Shown: piece after piece, positions 1 to 8,349 of the stretch
Numbering within the stretch: the first letter of the stretch is position 1
How the letters are laid out: the number at the start of each line of letters is the position of its first letter
Assembly: GCF_002362315.1 (NCBI RefSeq)
Contig: NZ_MTZV01000002.1
Coordinates: forward strand, 1,116,001-1,180,000
Origin: Paraburkholderia acidicola
GTDB taxonomy: Bacteria; Pseudomonadota; Gammaproteobacteria; Burkholderiales; Burkholderiaceae
Reading direction: 5' to 3'
DNA: 64,000 bases
Translations under genes and position numbers: made by a program
Notes under the pieces: model-generated
Databases searched by the model: none
Seen by the model: only the letters and a program-made list of their open reading frames with translations
What the model was told of the DNA's origin: nothing

Positions 1-100
1 TCCGCCGCACCGTGGCTCGCGATAACGGCGCGGGTAGATGCGGCAAGGAAGGTACGGCAGACACGGCGGGCGTCGCGGATTGCGGCGTCGAAGGGATCAT
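1..100 (-). CDS. Unidentified gene, N-terminal fragment only
   Basis: An open frame begins with ATG at 100 and runs off the left edge with no stop in 33 codons. An AGGAG Shine-Dalgarno lies 8 bases upstream, which is the main support. The visible peptide is rich in Pro, Ala, Ser and Thr and ends in basic residues. That could be the cytoplasmic tail of a membrane protein such as a transporter permease, but this is a guess. It lies downstream of the gamma-glutamyltransferase gene in the same direction, so cotranscription is possible. No function can be assigned. Confidence 0.45.
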   Translation of the reverse strand, partial: MIPSTPQSATPAVSAVPSLPHLPAPLSRATVRR

Positions 101-113
101 CGGGAGGTCTCCT

Positions 114-135
114 GCCCGCTCCTGGGCGAGCGGGT
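114..135. other. Short inverted repeat between ggt-like gene and downstream gene
   Basis: A 7-bp perfect stem (CCCGCTC/GAGCGGG, 115-121 and 128-134) with a 6-base loop lies directly upstream of the Shine-Dalgarno of the gene at the left edge. Neither side has a clear T-tract, so it is more likely an intercistronic mRNA hairpin than a terminator. The rest of 101-272 shows nothing recognisable. Confidence 0.35.
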
Positions 136-272
136 CTGTTTATCCGGTGTGGCTATTCCGGCGAACGATGCAAATCGTATATCTGGTTTTCGGGCGGGAT
201 CGAACCGTCGCGCGGCGCGCCCCGGGGGAACGGGGACGCACCGCGAAAACCGGCCTAATCGTTCATACCGTT

Positions 273-1910
273 TCAGAAACCGGCGGCCAGTCCGTCGCGG
301 CGGCTATCGCTGGCGGCCACATAGCCGCGTTCCGGCTCGTTGCGGTCGAGCTTCCAGATGTACTGGCCGGAGCCGAAGTCCATATACGGATCGTCGACGG
401 ACTTGATCGTGTGGCCGAGACCTTCGAGCGCCTTCGCGGTATCCGCATCGAGCGTCGACTCGACGTCGATCGTAAAGTCGCGGTTGACCTTCCAGCGCGG
501 CGCATCGCAGGCCGCCTGCGGTTGCTGGCCGTAATCGAGCATCCGCACGATCGACTGCAGGTGGCCTTGCGGCTGCATGTCGCCGCCCATCACGCCGAAA
601 CTCATCACCGCCTCCTGGCGGCCGTCGACCTGCTGTGTCAGGAACGCCGGAATGATCGTGTGGAACGGCCGCTTGCCGCCTTCGACGACGTTCGGCGACT
701 TCGGATCCATCGAGAAACCGCAGCCGCGGTTCTGCAGCGCGATGCCCGTGTCCGGCACGACGACGCCCGAGCCAAAGCCCATGTAGTTCGACTGGATGAA
801 GCTGACCATCATGCCGTTCTCATCGGCGGCGGACATGTAGATCGTCCCGCCAGCCTTCGGCATGCCGAAATCGAAATGCGTCGCGCGCTTCGGATCGATC
901 AGCTTCGCGCGCGACTTCAGGTACGCGTCGTCGAGCATCTGTTCGGGCGTCACGTCCATCGAGCGCGGGTCGGCGACATACTGGTACACATCGGCAAACG
1001 CGAGCTTCATCGCTTCGATCTGCAGATGCTGCGACTCGATCCCGTCGAGGGCCAGTGAGTTCACATCGAACTGCTCGAGAATACCGAGCGCGATCAGCGC
1101 CGCGATGCCCTGCCCGTTCGGCGGAATTTCATGAACGGTATAGCCGCGATAATCCTTGCCGATCGGTTCGACCCAGTCGGCGCGATAGCCGCGCAGGTCG
1201 CCGGCCGTCATCGCTCCGCCGCCCTCGCGCGAAAACGCAGCGATACGTTCAGCGATCTCGCCTTCGTAGTACGCACGCGGGCCTTGTTCGGCGAGCAGGC
1301 GCAGTGTCTTCGCGTGGCCGGGCAAGCGCACCAGTTCGCTGACTTCGGGCGCGCGACCCCGCGGCATGAAGGTCTGCGCAAAACCGGGCTGATCCTTCAG
1401 ATCGGGGATGGCCGCCGCCCATTTGTAAGCAACGATGCTCGCCACCGCATGACCGCGCTCGGCGATTTCGATGGCCGGCTCCATCAGGTCGGCAAACGGC
1501 AGCGAGCCGAATTTCTCGTGCAACGCTTCCCAGCCCGCGATCACACCGGGCACCGTCACCGTGTCCCAGCCGCGCTTCGGCTGCTTCGCGAGGCCGTTCT
1601 CCTCGCCATACTTACGCTTGAAGTAATCGACGTTCCACGCCGCCGGCGACACGCCCGATGCATTCAGCCCATGCAGTTTCTTGCCATCCCACACGAGCGC
1701 AAACGCATCGCCACCGAGCCCGCACGACACCGGTTCGACGACCGTGATCGCCGCGGCCGCAGCAATGGCCGCATCGACTGCATTGCCGCCCTTCCATAGC
1801 ATCCGTAGCCCGGCCTGGGCTGCAAGCGGGTGCGAAGTCGAAACGATGTTGCGCGCGAATACAGGCAGACGCGGCGTCGGATACGGGTTTTGCCAGTTGA
1901 AGCGGGTCAT
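273..1910 (-). CDS. Gamma-glutamyltransferase family protein (Ntn hydrolase)
   Basis: A 545-residue protein of the gamma-glutamyltranspeptidase family, which cleaves or transfers gamma-glutamyl groups from glutathione and similar amides. The family is made as a proenzyme that cuts itself before a Thr, which then becomes the nucleophile. The matching residue here is Thr356 in the motif GGTIYMSAADENG, followed by the family's glycine-rich FGSGVVVP segment. The N-terminus has no signal peptide, unlike periplasmic E. coli Ggt, so a cytosolic enzyme of the YwrD or acylase-like branch is more likely. The ATG at 1910 fits the family start. It is divergent from glpR, with a palindrome upstream (2020-2038). 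The substrate cannot be read from sequence. Confidence 0.88.
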   Translation of the reverse strand: MTRFNWQNPYPTPRLPVFARNIVSTSHPLAAQAGLRMLWKGGNAVDAAIAAAAAITVVEPVSCGLGGDAFALVWDGKKLHGLNASGVSPAAWNVDYFKRKYGEENGLAKQPKRGWDTVTVPGVIAGWEALHEKFGSLPFADLMEPAIEIAERGHAVASIVAYKWAAAIPDLKDQPGFAQTFMPRGRAPEVSELVRLPGHAKTLRLLAEQGPRAYYEGEIAERIAAFSREGGGAMTAGDLRGYRADWVEPIGKDYRGYTVHEIPPNGQGIAALIALGILEQFDVNSLALDGIESQHLQIEAMKLAFADVYQYVADPRSMDVTPEQMLDDAYLKSRAKLIDPKRATHFDFGMPKAGGTIYMSAADENGMMVSFIQSNYMGFGSGVVVPDTGIALQNRGCGFSMDPKSPNVVEGGKRPFHTIIPAFLTQQVDGRQEAVMSFGVMGGDMQPQGHLQSIVRMLDYGQQPQAACDAPRWKVNRDFTIDVESTLDADTAKALEGLGHTIKSVDDPYMDFGSGQYIWKLDRNEPERGYVAASDSRRDGLAAGF

Positions 1911-2019
1911 GTCGAAGGCTCTCGGAAAGCGCGGACCGGCGGTATCGCAAGCCGGAACCGCTGAAGGAATGCAGAAGCGAAGAACGGAAGATTGCAGCGC
2001 GAACCGCCGCTAAAAACAA

Positions 2020-2038
2020 ATTCATTTATCAAATGAAT
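2020..2038. promoter_or_regulatory. Palindromic operator candidate between ggt-like gene and glpR
   Basis: A perfect inverted repeat, ATTCATTT-ATC-AAATGAAT, stands in an AT-rich patch about 110 bases upstream of the ggt-like start. It also lies inside the region that a longer reading of glpR would translate. Its symmetry and position suggest a transcription-factor site for the divergent promoters. Which regulator binds is unknown; it does not resemble the GlpR-type site near glpD. Confidence 0.45.
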
Positions 2039-2206
2039 AAATGCGCTGGGCATCTGAGTAAGTCGCGCGCGAGGCAAGGGATGTCGCGCAGCCGGGCAGA
2101 CAACCCGCGGGAAGGTTTTACAATACGCTCACTTTGCGCTCAAACTTCGCGCTCACTTCGCCAACCCTCGCTCGCGTGCGTGGCACGCGCTGCACACCAG
2201 AACGCC

Positions 2207-2986
2207 ATGACCCGAGACCCTCGCCTGACCCTCAACGCGCGCCAACAGGAACTGCTCGAGTGGGTGCAACGCGACGGCTTCGTCACCGTGGAAGATCTCG
2301 CCGCCCATTTCGACGTGACGCCGCAGACCATCCGGCGCGATGTGAACTGGCTCGCGGACATGAACCTGCTGCGCCGCTATCACGGCGGCGCCAGTCTGCC
2401 GACCAGCTCGGAGAACGTCTCGTACACCGCGCGCCAGCGGATGTTCCATGAAGAGAAGCGGCGCATCGCCGCGTTAGTGGCGACTCACATTCCCGATCAG
2501 GCATCGCTGTTCATCAATCTCGGCACCACGACCGAAGAAGTCGCGCGCGCGTTGAACCGTCATCGCGGGCTGAGAGTGATCACTAACAACCTGAACGTCG
2601 CGAGCATGATGAGCGGCTATCCGGATTGCGAAGTGCTGGTGACGGGCGGGATCGTGCGGCCGTGGGACAAGGGGATCGTCGGCGAGCTGGCAATCGACTT
2701 TATCCGCCAGTTCAAGGTCGATTTCGCGATCATCGGCACGTCGAGCATCGAACCCGATGGCACGCTGCGTGACTTCGACACGCGCGAAGTGCGCGTCGCC
2801 GAGGCGATCATCGAGCATGCGCGCACCGCCTTTCTCGCCGCCGATCACTCGAAGTTCGGCCGTCCGGCACTGGTCCGGCAAGGCCATCTGAACCAGATCG
2901 ATGCGCTGTTCACCGACGCTCCCCCGCCCGCCGAGATGGAAGAAACGCTCGCCAGCGCCGGCATTCAGGTCTACGTCGCCACGTAA
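2207..2986 (+). CDS. glpR: Glycerol-3-phosphate regulon repressor (DeoR family)
   Basis: A 259-residue DeoR-family repressor. The N-terminal winged helix-turn-helix (about residues 8-60) contains the family segment VTPQTIRRDVNWL. The C-terminal sugar-phosphate-sensing domain shows the typical INLGTTTEEVARAL and VLVTGGIVRPWDKGIVG stretches. GlpR proteins repress glycerol genes and release DNA on binding glycerol-3-phosphate. The glpD-glpK-glpF block 1.1 kb downstream makes this role very likely. The ATG at 2207 was chosen over one at 2033 because the extra 58 residues have no family counterpart and cover the divergent regulatory region. The length from 2207 matches E. coli GlpR (about 250 residues). 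Confidence 0.88.
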   Translation: MTRDPRLTLNARQQELLEWVQRDGFVTVEDLAAHFDVTPQTIRRDVNWLADMNLLRRYHGGASLPTSSENVSYTARQRMFHEEKRRIAALVATHIPDQASLFINLGTTTEEVARALNRHRGLRVITNNLNVASMMSGYPDCEVLVTGGIVRPWDKGIVGELAIDFIRQFKVDFAIIGTSSIEPDGTLRDFDTREVRVAEAIIEHARTAFLAADHSKFGRPALVRQGHLNQIDALFTDAPPPAEMEETLASAGIQVYVAT

Positions 2987-3270
2987 GGTTCGCTGTGCAG
3001 CCATGTTGCAGCGCACGCTAAACTTCGAGTGAAATCAAGGATTTGGCCGCACAGCCCGACCGCCGCTCCAGGCGACAGTTGTCAAATGGAAAATTTTACG
3101 GGGCGGGTTTGGCGTTCTCTATTGAGTTGACTAAACTCCAGTTCCCCGACGCATGTCCGCCCGCTGCGTCGGCGGCATACGCTGCCCTCGCGCATGCATC
3201 GCCCTGCGGTTCGCGCCAGCCCAAGGCTGGCTGTTCTGGTGATACGGGTGCAGTTCACACGGAGAAAACG
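2987..3270. other. Intergenic region after glpR
   Basis: These 284 bases hold no convincing gene. A small inverted repeat, GAGTT-GACTA-AACTC, lies at 3124-3138 and may be an operator for the small gene starting at 3271. No terminator with a T-tract is evident after glpR. Confidence 0.4.
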
Positions 3271-3468
3271 ATGTTGAGTCCGCATGAATTCGCCACACTG
3301 TTGCTAGTGAAAGACGCTCCGAATCAGGTCGAGATGGAGCGTGATGAACTGGATGCCCTGCTCGAACGACAGCTGGTTCAGCTCGAAAAGCTCGCATCCG
3401 GCCTGCGCCAATGGAGCCTCACCGAAACCGGCGATACCGCGCTCAGAGCGATCAAACGGCTGTCCTGA
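3271..3468 (+). CDS. Conserved small protein of unknown function
   Basis: A 65-residue protein beginning MLSPHEFATLLLVKDAP. The ATG at 3271 is preceded by GGAGAAAACG, a good Shine-Dalgarno. The product has no signal peptide or membrane segment. It is charged, with a heptad-like Glu/Leu-rich middle (about residues 20-45) that could form a helix or short coiled coil. I have a memory of similar small proteins in Burkholderiaceae but cannot name a domain. It sits between glpR and the glpD region without a clear tie to glycerol metabolism. Confidence 0.6.
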   Translation: MLSPHEFATLLLVKDAPNQVEMERDELDALLERQLVQLEKLASGLRQWSLTETGDTALRAIKRLS

Positions 3469-3551
3469 TTCCCCTCCGGCGCGGCTCGATGCAGCGCCGG
3501 CGCCCGGCTCTTCCCAGGCTGCGCCGGTTGCGTTGGGATAGCGCGACGCGC

Positions 3552-3926
3552 TCAGCCGCTGCGCAAGGTCGGATCGACGGCCGCCCGCCAGCTCAACGCC
3601 TTCACCCGCTGATCGAGCAGGAACGCCACCCACTGGTTGCGCGCCTGCGGATCGCTGCTTGCGCCGAGCGTCGCGTAGTGCTGCGCGAGCGTTGCCTGGA
3701 ACCCGCAGAACCCGTCCTTCGATAACCCGCCATGACGGCTCGCGACGTAAGCGTCGAACACCGTCGAATACACGCCCTGCGCGTCACTGCCGTAATCGAC
3801 GCTCTGCGGGCCGCACATCTGCTGAAGCGCCGCGAACGACGGCGCGCCCCATGTCCCGCCGAGCTGCGGCGTCCCCACACATCCCGCGACCAGCGCCGCG
3901 GCGCCGATCATCCAGATTCCACGCAT
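3552..3926 (-). CDS. Putative small lipoprotein
   Basis: A 124-residue protein with a short basic N-terminus, a hydrophobic stretch and the lipobox LVAGC (Cys16), so it should be exported, lipidated and anchored in the membrane. The mature part is small, rich in Ala and Gln, and has two further cysteines that could form a disulfide. I recognise no domain. It is convergent with the small gene ending at 3468 and divergent from glpD. Confidence 0.65.
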   Translation of the reverse strand: MRGIWMIGAAALVAGCVGTPQLGGTWGAPSFAALQQMCGPQSVDYGSDAQGVYSTVFDAYVASRHGGLSKDGFCGFQATLAQHYATLGASSDPQARNQWVAFLLDQRVKALSWRAAVDPTLRSG

Positions 3927-4023
3927 GATTCACCTCAAGAAAGCTGCTGCCGAGAGTATCGTCCGCGGCAACCGGTTACGCCAGTCACCAGGCTTCCCCG
4001 ATTCTCCAGATGAACTTTACTTT

Positions 4024-4070
4024 TTCGAATTTGTTCATTAAAGTTCGAAAACGAACACTATCAGTTCGAT
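4024..4070. promoter_or_regulatory. GlpR-like operator region upstream of glpD
   Basis: An AT-rich stretch 45-90 bases upstream of the glpD start contains a perfect palindrome, GTTCG-AAAA-CGAAC (4043-4056), flanked by further TTCG half sites at about 4024 and 4065. GlpR operators in proteobacteria are built from such TTCG/CGAA half sites. The position fits repression of a glpD promoter. Assignment to GlpR is inference from motif and context. Confidence 0.6.
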
Positions 4071-4113
4071 AGATTTTCCTTCATGTTTTCTCCATGGATC
4101 GGGAGCACAGCCG

Positions 4114-5646
4114 GTGACGCAAGGTTCTAGATACGACCTGCTCGTCGTGGGCGGCGGAATCAACGGTGCGGGCATTGCCCGCGACGCCGCCGGTCGTGGT
4201 TTGTCGGTGTTGCTCTGCGAGCAGCACGACCTCGCGGCGCACACCTCGTCATGCAGCACCAAGCTGATTCACGGCGGTCTGCGCTACCTGGAGTATCGCG
4301 AGTTCGGACTGGTGCGCAAGGCGCTGCAGGAGCGCGAAACGCTGCTGCGGGCTGCGCCGCACATCATGTGGCCGTTGCGCTTCGTGATGCCCCACATGCC
4401 CGATCTACGCCCCGCCTGGCTGATCCGTGCCGGCCTGTTTCTCTACGATCACCTTGCCCGCCGCGAACTGCTGCCGGGTTCGCGCGGCATCGACATGCGG
4501 CGCCACCCGGCAGGCGCCCCGCTCGTCGAATCGATCAAACGCGGCTTCGTGTATTCCGACGGCTGGGTCGATGACGCCCGGCTCGTCGTACTGAATGCGC
4601 TCGACGCGCAGGAGCATGGCGCAACCATCCTCACCCGCACGAAGCTGATCGGCGCGGTACGTGCCGGCGGCGAATGGCACGCGCAACTCCAGCAGGAGGA
4701 CGGTAGCGTGCTCGACGTACGCGCCGGTGCAATCGCCAACGCCGCGGGCCCGTGGGTCGGCGAGTTGCTGCATGGCCCGCTGGGACGCGGCGCGCATCAC
4801 AGCGTGCGGCTCGTGAAAGGCAGTCATATCGTCGTACCCAAACTGTTCGACCACGACCACGCGTACATCTTCCAGAACCCGGACAAGCGCATCATCTTCG
4901 CGATTCCGTACGAACACGACTTCACACTGATCGGCACCACCGACATCGAATACCACGGCGACCCCGCCGAAGTCTCGATCACGCCAGACGAAATCCAGTA
5001 CCTGTGCGATTCGATCAACCGTTACTTCCGTCGGCAGATCGCGCCGCGCGACGTGAGCTGGACTTACTCCGGCGTGCGCCCGCTGCTCGAAGACGAGAAC
5101 GCGGATAACCCGTCGGCGGTGACGCGCGACTACCGGCTCGAGCTCGACGCACCGGCCGGTGAGGCGCCGCTGCTATCGGTGTTCGGCGGCAAGATCACGA
5201 CCTTCCGCAAGCTCGCGGAAGAAGCCGTCGACGAACTCGCCCGCGCGTTGCAGAAGAACGCTCCTGCATGGACCGCCGCCCGCGCGCCGCTGCCCGGCGG
5301 CGATATCGCCGGAGCCAATTTCAAGCGCTTTCTCGCGCAGTTCCAGCAGCAATATTCGTGGCTGCCGGCCGCGCTCGCCCACCGCTATGCACGCGCCTAC
5401 GGCACGCGCGCACCGAAGGTGATCGGCACTGCACGTTCGCTCGACGATCTCGGCCAGACATTCACCCCGGGCCTCTACGAAGCCGAGCTGCGTTATCTGC
5501 GCGACGTCGAGTGGGCACGCAGCTCAAAAGACGTGCTGTGGCGCCGTTCGAAGCTCGGCCTCCATGTCGAGCCGGGCACGCTCGAGCGCGTGGCCGGCGA
5601 AATCGACGCGTGGTTCGCACGCGAACCGGCCAGCCAGCACGCATAA
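4114..5646 (+). CDS. glpD: Aerobic glycerol-3-phosphate dehydrogenase
   Basis: A 510-residue FAD enzyme that oxidises sn-glycerol-3-phosphate to dihydroxyacetone phosphate at the inner membrane and passes electrons to quinone. The N-terminal dinucleotide fold is clear (LLVVGGGINGAGIARDAAG, about residues 8-27), followed by the family segment STKLIHGGLRYLEY near residue 50. The length matches E. coli GlpD (501). It starts with GTG at 4114 behind GGGAGCA. It is first in a glpD-glpK-glpF series and lies behind a likely GlpR operator. A hairpin (5665-5682) follows the stop. Confidence 0.95.
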   Translation: MTQGSRYDLLVVGGGINGAGIARDAAGRGLSVLLCEQHDLAAHTSSCSTKLIHGGLRYLEYREFGLVRKALQERETLLRAAPHIMWPLRFVMPHMPDLRPAWLIRAGLFLYDHLARRELLPGSRGIDMRRHPAGAPLVESIKRGFVYSDGWVDDARLVVLNALDAQEHGATILTRTKLIGAVRAGGEWHAQLQQEDGSVLDVRAGAIANAAGPWVGELLHGPLGRGAHHSVRLVKGSHIVVPKLFDHDHAYIFQNPDKRIIFAIPYEHDFTLIGTTDIEYHGDPAEVSITPDEIQYLCDSINRYFRRQIAPRDVSWTYSGVRPLLEDENADNPSAVTRDYRLELDAPAGEAPLLSVFGGKITTFRKLAEEAVDELARALQKNAPAWTAARAPLPGGDIAGANFKRFLAQFQQQYSWLPAALAHRYARAYGTRAPKVIGTARSLDDLGQTFTPGLYEAELRYLRDVEWARSSKDVLWRRSKLGLHVEPGTLERVAGEIDAWFAREPASQHA

Positions 5647-5664
5647 CCACACCCGCGACGGGCT

Positions 5665-5682
5665 GCGCGGCTAGCGCCGCGT
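5665..5682. other. Intercistronic hairpin glpD-glpK
   Basis: CGCGGC-TAGC-GCCGCG forms a 6-bp GC stem with a 4-base loop 19 bases after the glpD stop. There is no T-tract. It probably stabilises or separates mRNA segments rather than ending transcription. Confidence 0.4.
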
Positions 5683-5801
5683 GGTTGCCGCGTCTGCGAA
5701 ATCCTTAACAAGCATCACGGCAGTTGCATCACTAGAACAACAAGCCGTTCCGAGCGCCGGACACCCTCCGGCTCATCATGAAAACGCATGGAGAAGAGAC
5801 A

Positions 5802-7301
5802 ATGCAGGATCAATACATCCTCGCGCTAGACCAAGGCACTACGAGCTCACGCGCAATGCTGTTCGACCGGCAAGGCAATATCGTGTCGGTTGCCCAGAAG
5901 GAATTCCAGCAGATCTATCCGCGTCCGGGCTGGGTCGAACACGACCCGCAGGAAATCTGGTCGACCCAGGCGGGTGTCGCCGCCGAAGCGGTCACGCGTG
6001 CCGGTCTGAACGGCACCTCGATCGCTGCGATCGGCATCACGAACCAGCGCGAAACGACCATCGTCTGGGATCGCGAAACCGGGCAGCCGATCTACAACGC
6101 GATCGTCTGGCAAGACCGCCGCACCGCCGACTTCTGTGACGAGCTGAAAGCAAAAGGGCTCGAAGCGAAGGTGCGCGCCAAAACCGGTCTGCCGATCGAT
6201 TCGTATTTCTCCGGCACGAAAATCCGCTGGATTCTCGACAACGTCGAAGGCGCCCGCGAAAAAGCGAAGCAAGGCAAGCTCGCGTTCGGTACGGTGGACA
6301 GCTGGCTCGTGTGGAACTTCACGAAACAAGGGCTGCACGTTACCGACGTCACCAACGCATCGCGCACGATGCTCTTCAACATTCATACGCTGAAGTGGGA
6401 CGACGAGCTGCTCGAAGCGCTCGACATTCCGCGCAGCATGCTGCCTGAGGTGCGCTCGTCGTCGGAGGTTTACGGGCAGACGGTGACCACCGTGTTCGCA
6501 TCGAAGATTCCGCTCGCGGGTATCGCCGGCGATCAGCACGCGGCGCTGTTCGGCCAGATGTGCACGCAGTCGGGCATGGTGAAGAACACCTACGGTACGG
6601 GCTGCTTCCTCGTCATGAACACCGGTGACAAACCGATCGAGTCGAAGAACAACCTGGTCACGACCATCGCGTGGCAGATCGGCGACCAGATCAACTACGC
6701 GCTCGAAGGCAGCATCTTTATCGCCGGTGCCGTGGTGCAGTGGCTGCGCGACGGACTCGGAATTATCAAGAGCGCAGCGGATATTGAGAAGCTGGCGGGC
6801 AGCGTTGCACATTCAGACGGTGTCTATCTGGTACCCGCGTTCGCGGGACTTGGCGCGCCGCACTGGAACGCCCGTGCACGCGGCACGCTGTTCGGCGTGA
6901 CACGCGGAACGGATTCCGCGCATATCGCGCGCGCCGCGCTCGATTCGATCGCCTATCAGTCACTCGACGTGCTGAAAGCCATGGAAGCCGACTCGGGCAT
7001 CCGCATCGCGGAATTGCGCGTCGACGGCGGCGCCTGCGCGAACAACCTGCTGATGCAGTTCCAGTCTGACGTGCTCGGCGTCGATGTCGTGCGTCCGCAG
7101 ATCAGCGAAACCACGGCGCTCGGCGCTGCGTATCTGGCAGGTCTCGCCGTCGGTTACTGGAAAGACGTGAACGAACTGAAGGATCAGTGGAAGCTCGACC
7201 ATCGCTTCAAGGCGTCGCTCGCCGCAGACGATGTGAAGCGCCACGTACACGGCTGGCAACGCGCGGTGAATGCTGCGAAGTCGTGGGCCGACGCTGATTG
7301 A
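5802..7301 (+). CDS. glpK: Glycerol kinase
   Basis: A 499-residue FGGY-family kinase that makes glycerol-3-phosphate from glycerol and ATP in the cytoplasm. The N-terminus [17 protein letters not shown] is the family phosphate-binding loop, [17 protein letters not shown] lies in the substrate domain, and [13 protein letters not shown] is typical of the C-terminal ATPase domain. The ATG at 5802 was chosen because GGAGAAGAG sits just upstream; an in-frame ATG at 5778 would add 8 residues. The length agrees with E. coli GlpK (502). Confidence 0.96.
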   Translation: MQDQYILALDQGTTSSRAMLFDRQGNIVSVAQKEFQQIYPRPGWVEHDPQEIWSTQAGVAAEAVTRAGLNGTSIAAIGITNQRETTIVWDRETGQPIYNAIVWQDRRTADFCDELKAKGLEAKVRAKTGLPIDSYFSGTKIRWILDNVEGAREKAKQGKLAFGTVDSWLVWNFTKQGLHVTDVTNASRTMLFNIHTLKWDDELLEALDIPRSMLPEVRSSSEVYGQTVTTVFASKIPLAGIAGDQHAALFGQMCTQSGMVKNTYGTGCFLVMNTGDKPIESKNNLVTTIAWQIGDQINYALEGSIFIAGAVVQWLRDGLGIIKSAADIEKLAGSVAHSDGVYLVPAFAGLGAPHWNARARGTLFGVTRGTDSAHIARAALDSIAYQSLDVLKAMEADSGIRIAELRVDGGACANNLLMQFQSDVLGVDVVRPQISETTALGAAYLAGLAVGYWKDVNELKDQWKLDHRFKASLAADDVKRHVHGWQRAVNAAKSWADAD

Positions 7302-7312
7302 CGCTGACGCGC

Positions 7313-7328
7313 AGGGCGTTCGCGCCCT
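7313..7328. other. UUCG-tetraloop hairpin between glpK and glpF
   Basis: AGGGCG-TTCG-CGCCCT is a 6-bp stem closed by a TTCG loop, the classic ultrastable RNA tetraloop. It starts 12 bases after the glpK stop. With no T-tract it is more likely an mRNA-stability element than a terminator. Confidence 0.5.
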
Positions 7329-7372
7329 CGCCCGCCCATCAGATTCGTTCATCCAATTCAGGAGTATTTTCG

Positions 7373-8227
7373 ATGTCAACCATAACTACACACCTGGCGA
7401 GGCGTCAGTTCATAGGAGAACTGATCTCCGAGGCAATCGCGGTGCTAATCATCATCGCTTTCGGCGATTCCGTCGCGTGCATGTACGTGCTTTACGATCC
7501 GAGTCCCTATGTGAACGCCTATTGGGGCGTCTGTATGGCATGGGGCCTCGCGGTGACGATTGCGATCTATGTCACGGGTTCGATTTCGGGCACGCATGCG
7601 AACCCGGCGGTCACACTGGCGCTAGCGCTGTTTCGCGGCTTCTCGTGGCGCAAGGTGTTGCCGTACTGGGTCGCGCAGGTGATCGGCGGTGTGCTGGGCG
7701 CAATGCTCGTCTACGCACTGTATGCACCGGTGATCGACCACTTCAACACGCTGCATCATCTGACGCGCGCGGACGGCGGTGCAGCCGGTGTGTTCTTCAC
7801 GCATCCGGGCCTCGCCATCACACCGATGCACGCGTTCTCGGATGAAGTGATCCTGACTGCGCTGCTGCTGTTCGGCATCTTTGCAATCACCGAGCAGTTC
7901 AACGAAATGGCGCCCAAGGCAAATGTCGGCGCGCTGATGATCGGTTTTCTCGTGGCGACACTCGGTGCGTCGATGGGATATCTCGAAGCGTGGGCGATGA
8001 ATCCGGCGCGTGATTTCGGGCCACGTCTGTTCGCTTACTTTGCCGGTTGGGGGTCGTCGGCGCTGCCGTCGCCCGACAACTACTGGTGGATTCCGATCGT
8101 TGCGCCGTTGATCGGCGGTGTGATTGGCGGCGGGGCGTATCAGTTGCTGATTCACCCGTTCCTGCCGGCGCGTGTGCGGGCGCTTCAGGGTGAGAAGACG
8201 ATCGAGGCGCGTGCGGAGCAGATTTAG
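7373..8227 (+). CDS. glpF: Glycerol uptake facilitator (aquaglyceroporin)
   Basis: A 284-residue MIP-family channel for glycerol diffusion across the inner membrane, with six predicted membrane segments. Both pore motifs are present: HANPAVT (about residue 68) and AMNPARD (about residue 210). The Asp after the second NPAR is the residue that separates glycerol channels from water-only aquaporins. The ATG at 7373 follows AGGAG; an upstream TTG that overlaps the glpK stop lacks this. It is the last gene of the glycerol block, followed by a long hairpin ending in a T-tract (8263-8345). Confidence 0.95.
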   Translation: MSTITTHLARRQFIGELISEAIAVLIIIAFGDSVACMYVLYDPSPYVNAYWGVCMAWGLAVTIAIYVTGSISGTHANPAVTLALALFRGFSWRKVLPYWVAQVIGGVLGAMLVYALYAPVIDHFNTLHHLTRADGGAAGVFFTHPGLAITPMHAFSDEVILTALLLFGIFAITEQFNEMAPKANVGALMIGFLVATLGASMGYLEAWAMNPARDFGPRLFAYFAGWGSSALPSPDNYWWIPIVAPLIGGVIGGGAYQLLIHPFLPARVRALQGEKTIEARAEQI

Positions 8228-8262
8228 CCCGGGTTAGCCGAGGCAGATAGAGCGACACGTCA

Positions 8263-8345
8263 GGCGGCACGGAACGACGGCACGCGTAAAGCACGTATCA
8301 TGACGTCTTTACGCGTGACGGATGTTCCGCCCGCCTCTTCTTTTT
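8263..8345 (+). terminator. Nested hairpin with T-tract between glpF and HAD gene
   Basis: Three nested stems are visible: CACGCGTAAAG with CTTTACGCGTG (8281-8291/8307-8317), CGGAAC with GTTCCG (8270-8275/8324-8329), and GGCGG with CCGCC (8263-8267/8331-8335). The run TCTTCTTTTTCC follows. This is a strong intrinsic terminator shape for the glp operon. It ends only a few bases before the next start codon, so it may also work as an attenuator. Confidence 0.75.
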
Positions 8346-8349
8346 CCGC

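Noticed and set aside
12..1058. A 348-codon plus-strand frame at the left end
   Set aside because: It is antisense to the gamma-glutamyltransferase gene, whose catalytic Thr region and family motifs are clear.
2033..2206. N-terminal extension of GlpR from an ATG at 2033
   Set aside because: It has no family counterpart, is Arg/Ser-rich, and overlaps the operator palindrome at 2020-2038.
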